Positions 37,773 through 46,389 of a DNA stretch of 64,000 nt are shown here, one piece after another. The DNA is from Micromonospora echinospora. GTDB lineage: Bacteria; Actinomycetota; Actinomycetes; Mycobacteriales; Micromonosporaceae. The position numbers and the translations under genes were made by a program. The DNA lies in contig NZ_LT607413.1 in the NCBI RefSeq assembly GCF_900091495.1, positions 310,001 through 374,000 on the forward strand, read 5' to 3'. A model generated the notes under the pieces. The model was given only the letters and a program-made list of their open reading frames with translations, did no database searches and was not told where the DNA came from. Position 1 is the stretch's first letter; each line of letters begins with the position of its first letter.

Positions 37773-38798
37773 TCAGCCGGCCTCCGGCCGGGACCGGGAC
37801 GGCTGCACCCGTTTGGGCTCACCCGGCATCTTCGGGTGGTCCGGAGGGTACGGCAGGTCGCCCGAGCCGGCGGCGTCGTCCCGGTCGGCCCACTCCAGCA
37901 GCGGGGTGATGTCCCACGGACGGTCGTCGATGCCGGCGTGCGGGTCCCCCCGCTCGGCCAGCCGGGCCGGCACGCTGCCGAGGTGGAAGTCGTCCGGGTC
38001 GACGTCGGGCAGCTCGTCCCAGTCGACCGGGGTGGAGACGGTGGCCCGGGCGTTGGCCCGCAACGAGTACGCGCAGGCGATCGTCCGGTCGCGGGCCATC
38101 TGGTTGTAGTCGACGAAGACGTGCGCCCCGCGCTCCTCCTTCCACCAGGCCGTGGTGATCAGGTCGGGGCGACGGCGTTCCAGCTCGCGGGCCAGGGCGA
38201 TGGTGGCCCGGCGCACCTCGGTGAACGTCCAGCGCGGCTCGATACGCAGGTAGACGTGGACGCCCCGGCCACCGGAGGTCTTCGGCCAGCCCGTCGCGCC
38301 GAGTTCGCCGAGGAGGGCCCGCAGCTCGCCGGCCGCCGTCACCGCGTCGGCGAAGTCGGTGCCGGGTTGCGGGTCCAGGTCGACGCGGAGCTCGTCGGGC
38401 CGGTCCACGTCGGTGGCGCGCACCGGCCATGGGTGGAAGACGATCGTGCCCATCTGCGCCGCCCAGGCGACGTGCGCCAGGTCGACCGGGCAGAGTTCGT
38501 CGGCGCTGCGACCGCTGGGGAACTCGATCCGCGCTGTCCGGACCCACGGCGGCACGCCCCGGGCCGGCACCCGCTTCTGGAAGAACATCTCCCCCTCGAT
38601 ACCCTCGGGGAAGCGTTGCAGCGTGGTGGGGCGGTCCCGCAGCGCCCGCATGATCCCGTCGCCCACGGCGAGGTAGTAGTGGAAGACGTCGGCCTTGGTG
38701 TAGCCCCGCTCGGGGTAGATCACCCGGTCCGGGCTGCTCAGTCGTACGGTGTGCCCGGCCACCTCGATCTCGACCGCCGATGCCTTCGTGCCACCCAT
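37773..38798 (-). CDS. LigD polymerase domain protein (NHEJ primase-polymerase)
   Basis: 341 aa. Stand-alone PolDom of LigD, an archaeo-eukaryotic primase-fold polymerase that fills gaps during non-homologous end joining. Motif blocks seen are SPDRVIYPERGYTKADV, FFQKRVPARGVPPWV, the metal-binding ELRVDLDPQPGTDF (D-x-D), TSGGRGVHVYLRI and VFVDYNQMARDRT. ATG 38798 is preferred over GTG 38816 because a minus-strand -10 (TATGGT) ends 6 nt before it. No Ku gene is in the window; LigC is encoded 5 kb away. Confidence 0.88.
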   Translation of the reverse strand: MGGTKASAVEIEVAGHTVRLSSPDRVIYPERGYTKADVFHYYLAVGDGIMRALRDRPTTLQRFPEGIEGEMFFQKRVPARGVPPWVRTARIEFPSGRSADELCPVDLAHVAWAAQMGTIVFHPWPVRATDVDRPDELRVDLDPQPGTDFADAVTAAGELRALLGELGATGWPKTSGGRGVHVYLRIEPRWTFTEVRRATIALARELERRRPDLITTAWWKEERGAHVFVDYNQMARDRTIACAYSLRANARATVSTPVDWDELPDVDPDDFHLGSVPARLAERGDPHAGIDDRPWDITPLLEWADRDDAAGSGDLPYPPDHPKMPGEPKRVQPSRSRPEAG

Positions 38799-38804
38799 GC
38801 CGCG

Positions 38805-38839
38805 ACCATATGCCACACCGGTGACAGAGGACCTATTCT
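38805..38839. promoter_or_regulatory. Back-to-back -10 elements for the LigD-polymerase and msrB genes
   Basis: Minus strand TATGGT (38805-38810) and plus strand TATTCT (38834-38839) each end exactly 6 nt before their start codons, GTG 38846 and ATG 38798. The whole divergent spacer is only 47 bp, so both promoters are leaderless and share their upstream DNA. Confidence 0.55.
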
Positions 38840-38845
38840 TGCCGG

Positions 38846-39256
38846 GTGAGTCTTTCCGAGAGCGAACTGCCCCGCACCGAGGACGAGTGGCGCGTCCGGC
38901 TCAGTCCGGAGGAGTTCCGGGTGCTGCGCCAGGCCGGCACCGAGCGCCCCTGGACCGGCGAGTACGTCGACACCAAGACCCCCGGCGTCTACCACTGCCG
39001 GGCCTGTGGCGTGGAACTCTTCTCCAGCGACACCAAGTTCGACTCGCACTGCGGCTGGCCGAGCTTCGACGACGCGCTGCCGGGTGCGGTCAAGGAGATC
39101 CCGGACAACACCCTCGGCATGCGGCGCACCGAGATCCGCTGCGCGCGCTGCGACAGCCACCTGGGGCACGTCTTCCACGGCGAGGGCTTCACCCCGAAGG
39201 ACACCCGGCACTGCGTCAACTCGGTGTCCATCCGGCTGGAGCCACGCGAGGGCTGA
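38846..39256 (+). CDS. msrB: Peptide-methionine (R)-S-oxide reductase MsrB
   Basis: 136 aa. Repairs methionine-R-sulfoxide in proteins. Zinc ligands are CRAC (C51, C54) and CARC (C99, C102). The catalytic cysteine is in RHCVNSVSI (C123), with a likely resolving C69 in SHCGWPSF. TKFDSHCGWPSF and GHVFHGEG are family signatures. The GTG start follows a leaderless-type -10. It diverges from the LigD-polymerase gene. Confidence 0.95.
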   Translation: MSLSESELPRTEDEWRVRLSPEEFRVLRQAGTERPWTGEYVDTKTPGVYHCRACGVELFSSDTKFDSHCGWPSFDDALPGAVKEIPDNTLGMRRTEIRCARCDSHLGHVFHGEGFTPKDTRHCVNSVSIRLEPREG

Positions 39257-39379
39257 GCCGCGAGGGCTCTGAGCCGCCCGCACCGGGCCACCCGACCGGA
39301 CGCTTCTCCTCCGTTCCGCCACCAGGCCGTCGTCCGATGGCGCACCCTCAGGGCATGACTGTCGGTGGGGGGTTCCGTC

Positions 39380-39640
39380 ATGGCGACCTGTGAGGTCTGC
39401 GGCAACGACTACTGGATGGCGTTCGAGGTCCGGACGGTCAGCGGTGACTCGCACACCTTCGACTCGTTCGAGTGCGCGGTGCACAAGCTGGCACCGGTGT
39501 GCGAGCACTGCCAACTGAAGATCGTCGGGCACGGCGTCGAGGTGTCCGGCCGTTTCTTCTGCTCGGCGCACTGCGCCCGTACCGTCGAGGGTGAGCGGGC
39601 CGCCGCGATCAGCGACACGGTCGGTGCCCGTCCGGGCTGA
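39380..39640 (+). CDS. Small zinc-ribbon protein
   Basis: 86 aa. Cysteine pairs are spaced as in a double zinc ribbon: MATCEVCGNDYW, SFECAVHKL, CEHCQLKIVGHG and FFCSAHCARTVEG. Similar small proteins in actinobacteria are annotated as hypothetical or metallothionein-like. ATG 39380 follows a G-rich GGTGGGGGG tract; an upstream in-frame start at 39365 is less likely. It lies 123 bp after msrB in the same direction. Confidence 0.7.
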   Translation: MATCEVCGNDYWMAFEVRTVSGDSHTFDSFECAVHKLAPVCEHCQLKIVGHGVEVSGRFFCSAHCARTVEGERAAAISDTVGARPG

Positions 39641-39715
39641 CGGGCACCGGGCGCGACCACCGCGGCCCGTGCGTGTCGCACCGACCGTCGCGGTGGCCGC
39701 GTCCGGCGGTACGCG

Positions 39716-40576
39716 TCAGGGCGTCGACGCCCGCGATCCGTACCCGTACTCGGAGACCACCTCGCCGTCGGGTCCCCGCAGGGCCGCGCGGTCGCCCTTG
39801 TCGTTCCAGATCGGGCGTCCGCTGCCGTAGGAGAAGCCGCCCCACTCGGGGTGGTGCTGGTTGGTGTAGATCCTGATCCGCTGCCCCGGCTGGAGCACGG
39901 TGCCGGGCGGGAACCCGAAGTCCTGGCCGGCGTCGTCGGCCCCGAGCGTCCAGCCGCTGATGTTCGCGGCCACGGTGCCCCGGTTGACGATCTCGACGTA
40001 CTCGTCCGCCTGGGTGTACTTCACGTCGCCCCGGTGGCGCACGGTGGTGATGACCACGTCCGGTCGGCCGGCACGGGCGAAGATCGCGACGATGTCCGCG
40101 CTGTTCGCGCCGTTCTCCGGGCTGACGAACGTCCGGACGACCTGGCCGCCCCGCTTGAAGCCGCTGATCACCACGCCGTACTCAACCCCGTCGATCGTCA
40201 CGGTCTCCGGCGAGACGAACGTCGGCAGGTCGACCACGTCGTCCGGGGTCGGCCCGTTGTTCGGGGTCTCATTGTGGTGGAAGCGGAAGCTGAAGTCCGA
40301 CTCGGTGCCGTCCTCGAAGGCGACCCGCACGACGAGGTCCACGTCGAACTGCTGCGCCGGCATGCCCACGATGGGGAAGTTCTCGTGCGTGTACGTGCCG
40401 AGGGTGAACTCGGTGCCGTCGGTCTGCACCTCGACGGAGCCGCCGCGGAAGACGTATCCGCTCTGGCCGGAGCCGGCCGGAGTGCCCCACCGGACGTGTT
40501 CGGTACCGAGTCCGTTGAGGTTCGGCGGGCTGACGCTCAGGGACGACCAACTGCCGGTCGTCAGGGCAGTGCTCAT
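39716..40576 (-). CDS. Choice-of-anchor K plus lamin-tail domain protein
   Basis: 286 aa. The first 170 residues match the choice-of-anchor K beta-sandwich pattern: VRWGTPAGSGQSGYVF, FTLGTYTHENFPI, FDVDLVVRVAFEDG, FSFRFHHNETPNN. The C-terminal 100 residues form a lamin-tail-like Ig domain: DEYVEIVNRGTVAANISGW, PGTVLQPGQRIRIYTNQ, WNDKGDRAALRGPDG. No signal peptide or membrane anchor is visible, which is odd because both domains are usually extracellular. GGAGG precedes ATG 40576, and the upstream DNA is AT-rich for this window. Confidence 0.7.
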   Translation of the reverse strand: MSTALTTGSWSSLSVSPPNLNGLGTEHVRWGTPAGSGQSGYVFRGGSVEVQTDGTEFTLGTYTHENFPIVGMPAQQFDVDLVVRVAFEDGTESDFSFRFHHNETPNNGPTPDDVVDLPTFVSPETVTIDGVEYGVVISGFKRGGQVVRTFVSPENGANSADIVAIFARAGRPDVVITTVRHRGDVKYTQADEYVEIVNRGTVAANISGWTLGADDAGQDFGFPPGTVLQPGQRIRIYTNQHHPEWGGFSYGSGRPIWNDKGDRAALRGPDGEVVSEYGYGSRASTP

Positions 40577-40594
40577 ACAACCTCCATCGACGCC

Positions 40595-40645
40595 ACCAAT
40601 TCGGACTTTTCCGCACACAATGATATTTGTAGATTATTAACGGCA
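40595..40645 (-). promoter_or_regulatory. AT-rich promoter region of the lamin-tail gene
   Basis: About 50 bp with a much lower GC content than anything around it (stretches such as TGATATTTGTAGATTATTAA). On the minus strand it lies directly upstream of the gene and presumably contains its promoter. Exact -35/-10 boxes are ambiguous. Confidence 0.45.
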
Positions 40646-40725
40646 TGCGAAGGCTGTCCGACTGGCGACACTGGCTTGCGTCCGAGCCGGGCCAGGCCTC
40701 CAGGCACCCGACGGACCGGTGGCAC

Positions 40726-40731
40726 TAGCCT
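40726..40731 (+). promoter_or_regulatory. -10 element of a leaderless promoter (elaA-like gene)
   Basis: TAGCCT ends 6 nt before ATG 40738. Confidence 0.55.
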
Positions 40732-40737
40732 GGCGGG

Positions 40738-41190
40738 ATGCTGCCCCGCACCCCCGTCCTCCGGGTCTCCCCGTTCGCCGACCTGGACACCCGCACCTTC
40801 CACGACCTGCTGAAACTACGCATCGACGTGTTCGTGGTGGAGCAGGCGTGCGCCTATCCGGAACTCGACGGGCGGGACGTCGAACCGGGCACCCGGCATC
40901 TCTGGCTGGCCGAGGACGGCGTGCCGGTGGCGTACCTGCGGATCCTGGCCGACCCGGGCGGGGTCGAGCGGATCGGCCGGGTCGTGGTGGCCCCGGCGGC
41001 GCGCGGCGGTGGCCACGCCGGGCGGCTGATGACCGAGGCGCTCGCCGTGGTCGGACACCGCCCGTGCGTCCTGGAGGCGCAGTCGCACCTGGTCGGCTTC
41101 TACGCGCGGTACGGCTTCAGCGCCAGCGGCCCGGAGTACGTGGAGGACGGCATCCCGCACACCCCGATGCGCCGGGAGGCCACGTCCTGA
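40738..41190 (+). CDS. ElaA-type GNAT acetyltransferase
   Basis: 150 aa. The ElaA pattern is clear: LLKLRIDVFVVEQACAYPEL, DGRDVEPGTRHLW, a RIGRVVVAPAARGGGHAGRL acetyl-CoA loop and LEAQSHLVGFYARYGF. The in vivo substrate of ElaA proteins is unknown. It is a single gene, convergent with hemQ, with a shared terminator hairpin between them. Confidence 0.88.
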   Translation: MLPRTPVLRVSPFADLDTRTFHDLLKLRIDVFVVEQACAYPELDGRDVEPGTRHLWLAEDGVPVAYLRILADPGGVERIGRVVVAPAARGGGHAGRLMTEALAVVGHRPCVLEAQSHLVGFYARYGFSASGPEYVEDGIPHTPMRREATS

Positions 41191-41208
41191 CCGTCCTGAC
41201 CGACCTGA

Positions 41209-41243
41209 CCGACCCCCGGCCTCGACGGGTCGGCCGGGGTCGG
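41209..41243. terminator. Bidirectional hairpin between the elaA-like gene and hemQ
   Basis: CCGACCCCCGGCC (41209-41221) pairs with GGCCGGGGTCGG (41232-41243) with one bulged C. It lies between convergent genes. Confidence 0.6.
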
Positions 41244-41255
41244 CGACGGAGCGGA

Positions 41256-41966
41256 TCAGGGCAGGGCGGCGACGATGTCGGCGATCGAGCGGCGACGACC
41301 GGTGTAGAAGGGGATCTCCTCGCGGACGTGCCGGCGGGCCCGGGAGGCGCGCAGGTCCCGCATCAGGTCCACGATCCGGTGCAGCTCGTCGGCCTCGAAC
41401 GCCAGCATCCACTCGTAGTCGCCGAGGGCGAACGAGGCGACCGTGTTCGCCCGGACGTCCGGGTAGCCACGGGCCATCCGGCCGTGCTCGGCGAGCAGCT
41501 CCCGCCGCTCGGCGTCGGGCAGCAGGTACCACTCGTAGGACCGCACGAACGGGTAGACGCAGACGTACGCCCGTGCCTCCTCGCCGGCCAGGAACGCCGG
41601 GATGTGGCTCTTGTTGAACTCCGCCGGCCGGTGCAGCGCCATCTGCGACCAGACCGGGGTCATCGCCCGTCCCAGGGCGGTGCGCCGGAACCGGCCGTAC
41701 GCGTCCTGGAGGTCGTCGCTGGAGGACGAGTGCCACCAGACCATCAGGTCGGCGTCGGCCCGCAGCCCGGCGACGTCGTAGGTGCCCCGGACCACGACGT
41801 CCTTGCCGGCCAGCTCCTCGACGAGGGCGTCGGCCTCGGCGACGACGTTGTCCCGCAGGGCCGGCAGCGGGCCGGTGGCCCGGAACACCGACCACATCGT
41901 GTAGCGGATGCTGTCGTTCAGCTCCCGCAGCCGCGCCGCGTTGGTCTGCTCGGTCTGCTCGGTCAT
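41256..41966 (-). CDS. hemQ: Coproheme decarboxylase HemQ/ChdC
   Basis: 236 aa. Peroxide-dependent decarboxylase that converts coproheme to haem b in the coproporphyrin-dependent pathway of actinobacteria and firmicutes. [14 protein letters not shown] holds the reactive Tyr (Y144), and [13 protein letters not shown] supplies the region around the haem ligand (H121 is a candidate). MWSVFRATG at the N-terminus and [14 protein letters not shown] are family markers. ATG 41966 overlaps the hemY stop (ATGA). Confidence 0.93.
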   Translation of the reverse strand: MTEQTEQTNAARLRELNDSIRYTMWSVFRATGPLPALRDNVVAEADALVEELAGKDVVVRGTYDVAGLRADADLMVWWHSSSSDDLQDAYGRFRRTALGRAMTPVWSQMALHRPAEFNKSHIPAFLAGEEARAYVCVYPFVRSYEWYLLPDAERRELLAEHGRMARGYPDVRANTVASFALGDYEWMLAFEADELHRIVDLMRDLRASRARRHVREEIPFYTGRRRSIADIVAALP

Positions 41967-43372
41967 GTCGCCGGTCCTCCCAGTGCACTGATGATCTCTT
42001 CGGCCGCCGTCTCGCCGGACCGCACGCAGACCGGGATGCCCACCCCGTCGTACCCGGCCCCGGCCAGGGCCAGCGTCGGGTGATCCGCCCGCAGCGCCGT
42101 CCGGGCCGCCGCCACCCGGTCGGAGTGTCCCGGGGTGTACTGCGGCAGCGCGCCACCCCACCGTTGCACGTGGCTGGCCAGTGGCGTCGGCAGCGCCGTG
42201 CCGAGCACCCCGGACAGCTCCCGGTGCACGGTGGCGACCAGGTCGGCGTCGGAGAGCTGCAACTGCCGCTCCTCGCCGTACCGGCCGACCGAGGCGCGTA
42301 CCAGCGCCACCCCGTCCGGCCGGCGCAGGTGCCCCCACTTGGTGGTGAAGAAGGTGGCCGCCTTGATCAGCAGCCCCTCGGTGCCGGGCACCAGGAAGCC
42401 GGAGAGGGCGGGCAGCTCCGGCTCGGGCAGGGCCAGGGTGACCAGGGCGACGCTGGCGTAGTCCAGCCCACCGATCCGGGTGGCCACCGCCGGGGCCACC
42501 TCGGCGAGCAGTCGCGCCGCCGGACGGGCCGGCACGGCCAGCACCACCGCGTCGACCTCGACGGACTCCGGGTCCCGGGTCGGGCCCACGGTCAGCCGCC
42601 ACCGCCCGCCCAGCGGGGTGAGGTCGCGGACCGTCGCGCCGAGCCGGATCGTCGCCCCACTGGCCGTCGCCGCCGCCTCGACCAGCCGGCTCATCCCGCC
42701 GGCCAGCGCGCCGAAGACCGGCGCCCCGGGGGCCCGGGGCGCGGCGGCCTGCGCCGCCCGGACCGCCCCGGTGAGGGTGTGCGCCACCCGGGCCGCGCGG
42801 GCCAGCGCCGGCATGGTGGTGACCAGGGAGAGGTCGTCGGCGCGTCCGGCGTAGACGCCGCCGAGCATCGGATCGACCAGCCGGTCCACCACCTGGTCGC
42901 CGAGGCGGGCCCGGACCAGCGCGCCGACCGCGACGTCCTCGTCCGGGCCGAGCAGCGGCTCACCGCCGTCGGCGTCGGCCGCCGCGGTGGGCTCGGCCAC
43001 CGTCGCCACCTTCTCCAGATCCCCCGGTACGCCCACCAGCGTGCCGCCCGGGATCGGGCGCAGTCCCCCGTCGACGGCGAGCGCGGCCTGCCCGACGGTC
43101 GGGTGCACGATCTCGGCGTCGAGTCCGAGCCGACGGACCAGGGCCACCGCCCCGGACTCGCCGCCGGCCGGGTCACGCATCAGGAACGACTCCGCGCCGA
43201 ACTCCACCGGTCCGCCGGCCAGACTGCTGGTGCGCAGCTTGCCGCCGAGCGCGCCGGACTGCTCATACACGGTGACGTCGGTGCCGGCGGGCGCGCGGTC
43301 GCGCAACCGGACGGCTGCGGCCAGCCCGGTGATGCCACCGCCGATGACCGCGATCCGCCACGGTCGCCGCAT
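41963..43372 (-). CDS. hemY: Coproporphyrinogen III oxidase / protoporphyrinogen oxidase HemY (CgoX)
   Basis: 469 aa. FAD-dependent amine-oxidase-fold enzyme that oxidises coproporphyrinogen III to coproporphyrin III. The dinucleotide motif is [15 protein letters not shown], and [16 protein letters not shown] follows. [15 protein letters not shown] and a C-terminal [16 protein letters not shown] complete the signature. There is no membrane anchor. With hemE upstream and hemQ downstream it forms three consecutive steps of the coproporphyrin route; the ferrochelatase is not in this window. Confidence 0.93.
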   Translation of the reverse strand: MRRPWRIAVIGGGITGLAAAVRLRDRAPAGTDVTVYEQSGALGGKLRTSSLAGGPVEFGAESFLMRDPAGGESGAVALVRRLGLDAEIVHPTVGQAALAVDGGLRPIPGGTLVGVPGDLEKVATVAEPTAAADADGGEPLLGPDEDVAVGALVRARLGDQVVDRLVDPMLGGVYAGRADDLSLVTTMPALARAARVAHTLTGAVRAAQAAAPRAPGAPVFGALAGGMSRLVEAAATASGATIRLGATVRDLTPLGGRWRLTVGPTRDPESVEVDAVVLAVPARPAARLLAEVAPAVATRIGGLDYASVALVTLALPEPELPALSGFLVPGTEGLLIKAATFFTTKWGHLRRPDGVALVRASVGRYGEERQLQLSDADLVATVHRELSGVLGTALPTPLASHVQRWGGALPQYTPGHSDRVAAARTALRADHPTLALAGAGYDGVGIPVCVRSGETAAEEIISALGGPAT

Positions 43373-43384
43373 CGTCGCCTCCGG

Positions 43385-44491
43385 TCAGTCGACGGGCCGC
43401 GCGGACACCTCGTGCACCAGCGCGACCACCCGGGTCAGCACGTCGGGGTCGGTCTCCGGCAGGACGCCGTGACCGAGGTTGAAGACGTGACCGGGAGCGG
43501 CCCGGCCCTCGTCGAGGATGCGCCGCACCTCGGCCTCGACCACCGGCCAGGGGGCGAAGAGCACGCACGGGTCGAGGTTGCCCTGGACCGCCCGGTCCGG
43601 ACCGATCCGCTGCGTGGCGACGTCCAGCGGGGTACGCCAGTCCACGCCGACCACATCGGCGCCGGCCTCCCCCATCGCGGTCAGCAGCTCGGCGGTGCCC
43701 ACCCCGAAGTGGATCCGGGGCACCCCGGCGTCGGCCAGCCCGGCCAGCACCTTCGCCGAGTGCGGCTGCACGTAGCGGCGGTAGTCGGCCTCGGACAGCG
43801 CGCCGGCCCACGAGTCGAAGAGCTGCACCGCCGAGACCCCGGCGGCGACCTGCACCCGCAGGAACGCCAGCGTCACCTCGGCGAGCCGGCCGCAGAGCGC
43901 GTGCCACAGCTCGGGGTCGCCGTACATCAGCGCCTTGGTCTTCGCGTGGGTCCGCGACGGGCCGCCCTCGACCAGGTAGCTGGCCAGGGTGAACGGCGCG
44001 CCGGCGAACCCGATCAGCGGGGTGTCGCCCAGCTCGGCGACGAGCAGCCGGACCGCCTCGTCGACGTACGAGACGTCGTCGACGGTGATCGGTCGGATCC
44101 GGTCGACGTCGGCGCGGCTGCGGACCGGCTCGGCGACCACCGGGCCGGTGCCCGGCACGATGTCCAGGTCGACGCCGGCCGCCGCGACCGGCACCACGAT
44201 GTCGCTGAACAGGATCGCCGCGTCCACGCCGTGCCGGTGGACCGGCTGGAGGGTGATCTCGGCGACCAGCTCGGGACGGCGGCAGGACTCCAGCATCGCC
44301 ACGTTGGCCCGGATCTCGCGGTACTCCGGCAGCGACCGCCCGGCCTGCCGCATGAACCAGACCGGCGTGTGCGGGCCGGGGCGCCGACGACAGGCCCGGA
44401 CGAAGGGCGAGTCGACGGTGCGGGCTGCTCCGCCCACGCTCGGGCGGGTGTCTCCGTCTCGGGCAGCGCCGCCCGCGGTGGTGGTGGTCAT
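43385..44491 (-). CDS. hemE: Uroporphyrinogen decarboxylase HemE
   Basis: 368 aa. Converts uroporphyrinogen III to coproporphyrinogen III. The signature near the N-terminus reads [44 protein letters not shown] and [11 protein letters not shown] are the other conserved blocks, ending with [17 protein letters not shown] 44491 is preceded by CACGAT ending 7 nt upstream, without a Shine-Dalgarno, so the operon may be leaderless. hemY starts 12 bp after its stop. Confidence 0.95.
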   Translation of the reverse strand: MTTTTAGGAARDGDTRPSVGGAARTVDSPFVRACRRRPGPHTPVWFMRQAGRSLPEYREIRANVAMLESCRRPELVAEITLQPVHRHGVDAAILFSDIVVPVAAAGVDLDIVPGTGPVVAEPVRSRADVDRIRPITVDDVSYVDEAVRLLVAELGDTPLIGFAGAPFTLASYLVEGGPSRTHAKTKALMYGDPELWHALCGRLAEVTLAFLRVQVAAGVSAVQLFDSWAGALSEADYRRYVQPHSAKVLAGLADAGVPRIHFGVGTAELLTAMGEAGADVVGVDWRTPLDVATQRIGPDRAVQGNLDPCVLFAPWPVVEAEVRRILDEGRAAPGHVFNLGHGVLPETDPDVLTRVVALVHEVSARPVD

Positions 44492-44656
44492 CGCCGCAAT
44501 CGTGCCACGTCCACCGTCACCGCCGGTCGCCCGGGTTGCGAAGGACACGCCCGCGAGAGCCACCGGACGATCACGCTGCGCGTTCGGCGGTGGCCGGGGC
44601 GGCGACGAGCGGCCCGGTGCCGGCGCGCCGTCCGCCAGCCGGACGTGGCGGCGGCT

Positions 44657-44662
44657 TAGGCT
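44657..44662 (+). promoter_or_regulatory. -10 element of a leaderless promoter (DUF3000 gene)
   Basis: TAGGCT ends 6 nt before ATG 44669. Confidence 0.55.
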
Positions 44663-44668
44663 GCCCGC

Positions 44669-45241
44669 ATGTCCCCTCCGATCGCGCTTCCGGAGACCTT
44701 CGCCCGCGCGGTCGCCGGGTTGCGGTCGGTGGCGACCCGGCCCGAGATCGTGATGGAGGAGGTGGGCGCTCCGAAGCGCCTCGCCCCGTTCGCCTTCGCC
44801 CTCTCCGCCACCGTGCTGCGCGACGACGACGAGGTCGCCACCGGGCGACTGATCCTGCTCCACGACCCGGCGGGGCACGAGGCGTGGCAGGGCGTGCTAC
44901 GGCTGGTCAGTTACGTCACCGCGGACCTGGAGTCCGACCTCGCCGCCGATCCGCTGCTGCCCGGGGTGGGCTGGACCTGGCTGACCGACGCGTTGGAGGC
45001 CCAGGACGCCGGCCACCGGGCGCTCGGCGGCACGGTCACCCAGACCATGTCCACCCGGTTCGGCGACCTGGCCGGCCCACCGGCCACGGGGGACATCGAG
45101 ATCCGGGCCTCGTGGACCCCGCTCGACGACAACCTGGCCCCGCACCTGCACGCCTGGTGCACGCTGCTCGCCTCGACCGCCGGCCTGCCACCGCCGGGGG
45201 TGACCGCGCTGGCCGACCGCCGGCCCGCCACCACCGGCTGA
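44669..45241 (+). CDS. DUF3000 domain protein
   Basis: 190 aa. It matches the actinobacterial DUF3000 family: [53 protein letters not shown], and a central [12 protein letters not shown] with [13 protein letters not shown]. No enzymatic motif is visible. The family is conserved in actinobacteria and typically sits near hemE and an RNase D-like gene, as here. Function unknown. Confidence 0.85.
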   Translation: MSPPIALPETFARAVAGLRSVATRPEIVMEEVGAPKRLAPFAFALSATVLRDDDEVATGRLILLHDPAGHEAWQGVLRLVSYVTADLESDLAADPLLPGVGWTWLTDALEAQDAGHRALGGTVTQTMSTRFGDLAGPPATGDIEIRASWTPLDDNLAPHLHAWCTLLASTAGLPPPGVTALADRRPATTG

Positions 45242-45384
45242 CGCCGACACCGCGCCACGACGACCGACGGTCCCGGCTGGGCGCCAGCGGCCGCCCCGGT
45301 TTCCCATCGCCTGCCGCTGGCCTCGTCCTGGTCACCCCCACCGCTGCGGGCATCCCGACCAGGCCCGTCCGGCCGGGCAAAACG

Positions 45385-45437
45385 CGTCAGTCCGCAGGCC
45401 CGTCGCCGTGACACGACGACCGACCTGCGGACCGACG
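45385..45437. terminator. Bidirectional hairpin between DUF3000 and the Pro-rich membrane protein gene
   Basis: CGTCAGTCCGCAGG (45385-45398) pairs with CCTGCGGACCGACG (45424-45437) with one mismatch, between convergent genes. Confidence 0.6.
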
Positions 45438-45451
45438 GGAAGCGCGGTGGG

Positions 45452-46309
45452 TCAGAGGTACTTCTCGGCCTCGTCGCAGACCGCGTCGAGACCCTTGACG
45501 GCCTGGTCATAGGCGGTCTTGTTGTTGGCCGCGGCGGCGGCCAGCGCGGTGGTGAGCTTCTCCAGGCAGCTCGCGATGACCTTCTTCTGCCGGGCCTGCT
45601 CGTCGCGGTCGTTCTTGGTGCCGGTGAGGTCCTGCTGGGTGTCGGTCAGCTTGTCCTTGGCGGTCTGCAACTCGCCCTTGAGCTTCTCGATCTCCTTGAC
45701 CTTGGTGTCCCGGTCGGTCGTCCGGGCGACCAGGTTCTTCTCGGTGCGTTCCAGGTCCCCGCTGGTGTTGAGGTACAGCCCGGTCATCACGCCACCGAGG
45801 ACGAAGAGCAGGCCGGCCACGATCGCCAGCACGAGCACGGCGCGCCCGCGTCCGCCACCGCCACCGGAGGTGGTCGCCGGCGGCGGGTACCCGGGCGGGC
45901 CGGACATCGGCGGGCCGAAGGGCTGGCCGGAGGTGGGCGTGTACTGACCCGGCACCGGCGTGCCGGAGGTCGGGCCGTAGGCGGCCGAAGCCGGCGTCTC
46001 GGCCGGCGGCGCGGACTGCGGGTAGCCACCGGGGTAGCCGGGCTGCTGCGGGTACCCGGCGGCAGGAGGCGCGGACTGCGGGTATCCCACCGCGGGCGGC
46101 GCGGACTGCGGGTATCCGGTCGCCGGTGGCGCGGACTGCGGGTATCCGGCCGGCGGCTGGGCCGACAGCGTCGGGTCGATACCGAACTGCTGGGTCGGCT
46201 CGTGCCCCTGCGGTTCGCGCTGGGAGCCGTACAGCCCGCCGCCGGGGCCGGCCGGCGGCTGCTGCGGATACCCCGGCGGGGGGTACCCGCCGGTGGGTGG
46301 CTGGGTCAT
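45452..46309 (-). CDS. Pro/Gln-rich membrane protein with coiled coil
   Basis: 285 aa. Residues 1-150 are a low-complexity cytoplasmic tail with a repeated GYPQSAPPA-type unit (about five copies). One transmembrane helix follows (AVLVLAIVAGLLFVLGGV), then an extracytoplasmic coiled coil (LERTEKNLVARTTDRDTKV, EIEKLKGELQTAKDKL). The C-terminal end has two cysteines that could form a disulfide. GGAGGAAG precedes ATG 46309. The neighbouring protease gene has the same layout. Function unknown. Confidence 0.7.
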   Translation of the reverse strand: MTQPPTGGYPPPGYPQQPPAGPGGGLYGSQREPQGHEPTQQFGIDPTLSAQPPAGYPQSAPPATGYPQSAPPAVGYPQSAPPAAGYPQQPGYPGGYPQSAPPAETPASAAYGPTSGTPVPGQYTPTSGQPFGPPMSGPPGYPPPATTSGGGGGRGRAVLVLAIVAGLLFVLGGVMTGLYLNTSGDLERTEKNLVARTTDRDTKVKEIEKLKGELQTAKDKLTDTQQDLTGTKNDRDEQARQKKVIASCLEKLTTALAAAAANNKTAYDQAVKGLDAVCDEAEKYL

Positions 46310-46389
46310 GGCTACTTCCTCCGAGTGGGCTGGTCCGGCTCCGGCTGACGGGGCGGACCGGGCGGGTGCGGGGCGCGTGGGCGGACGGA

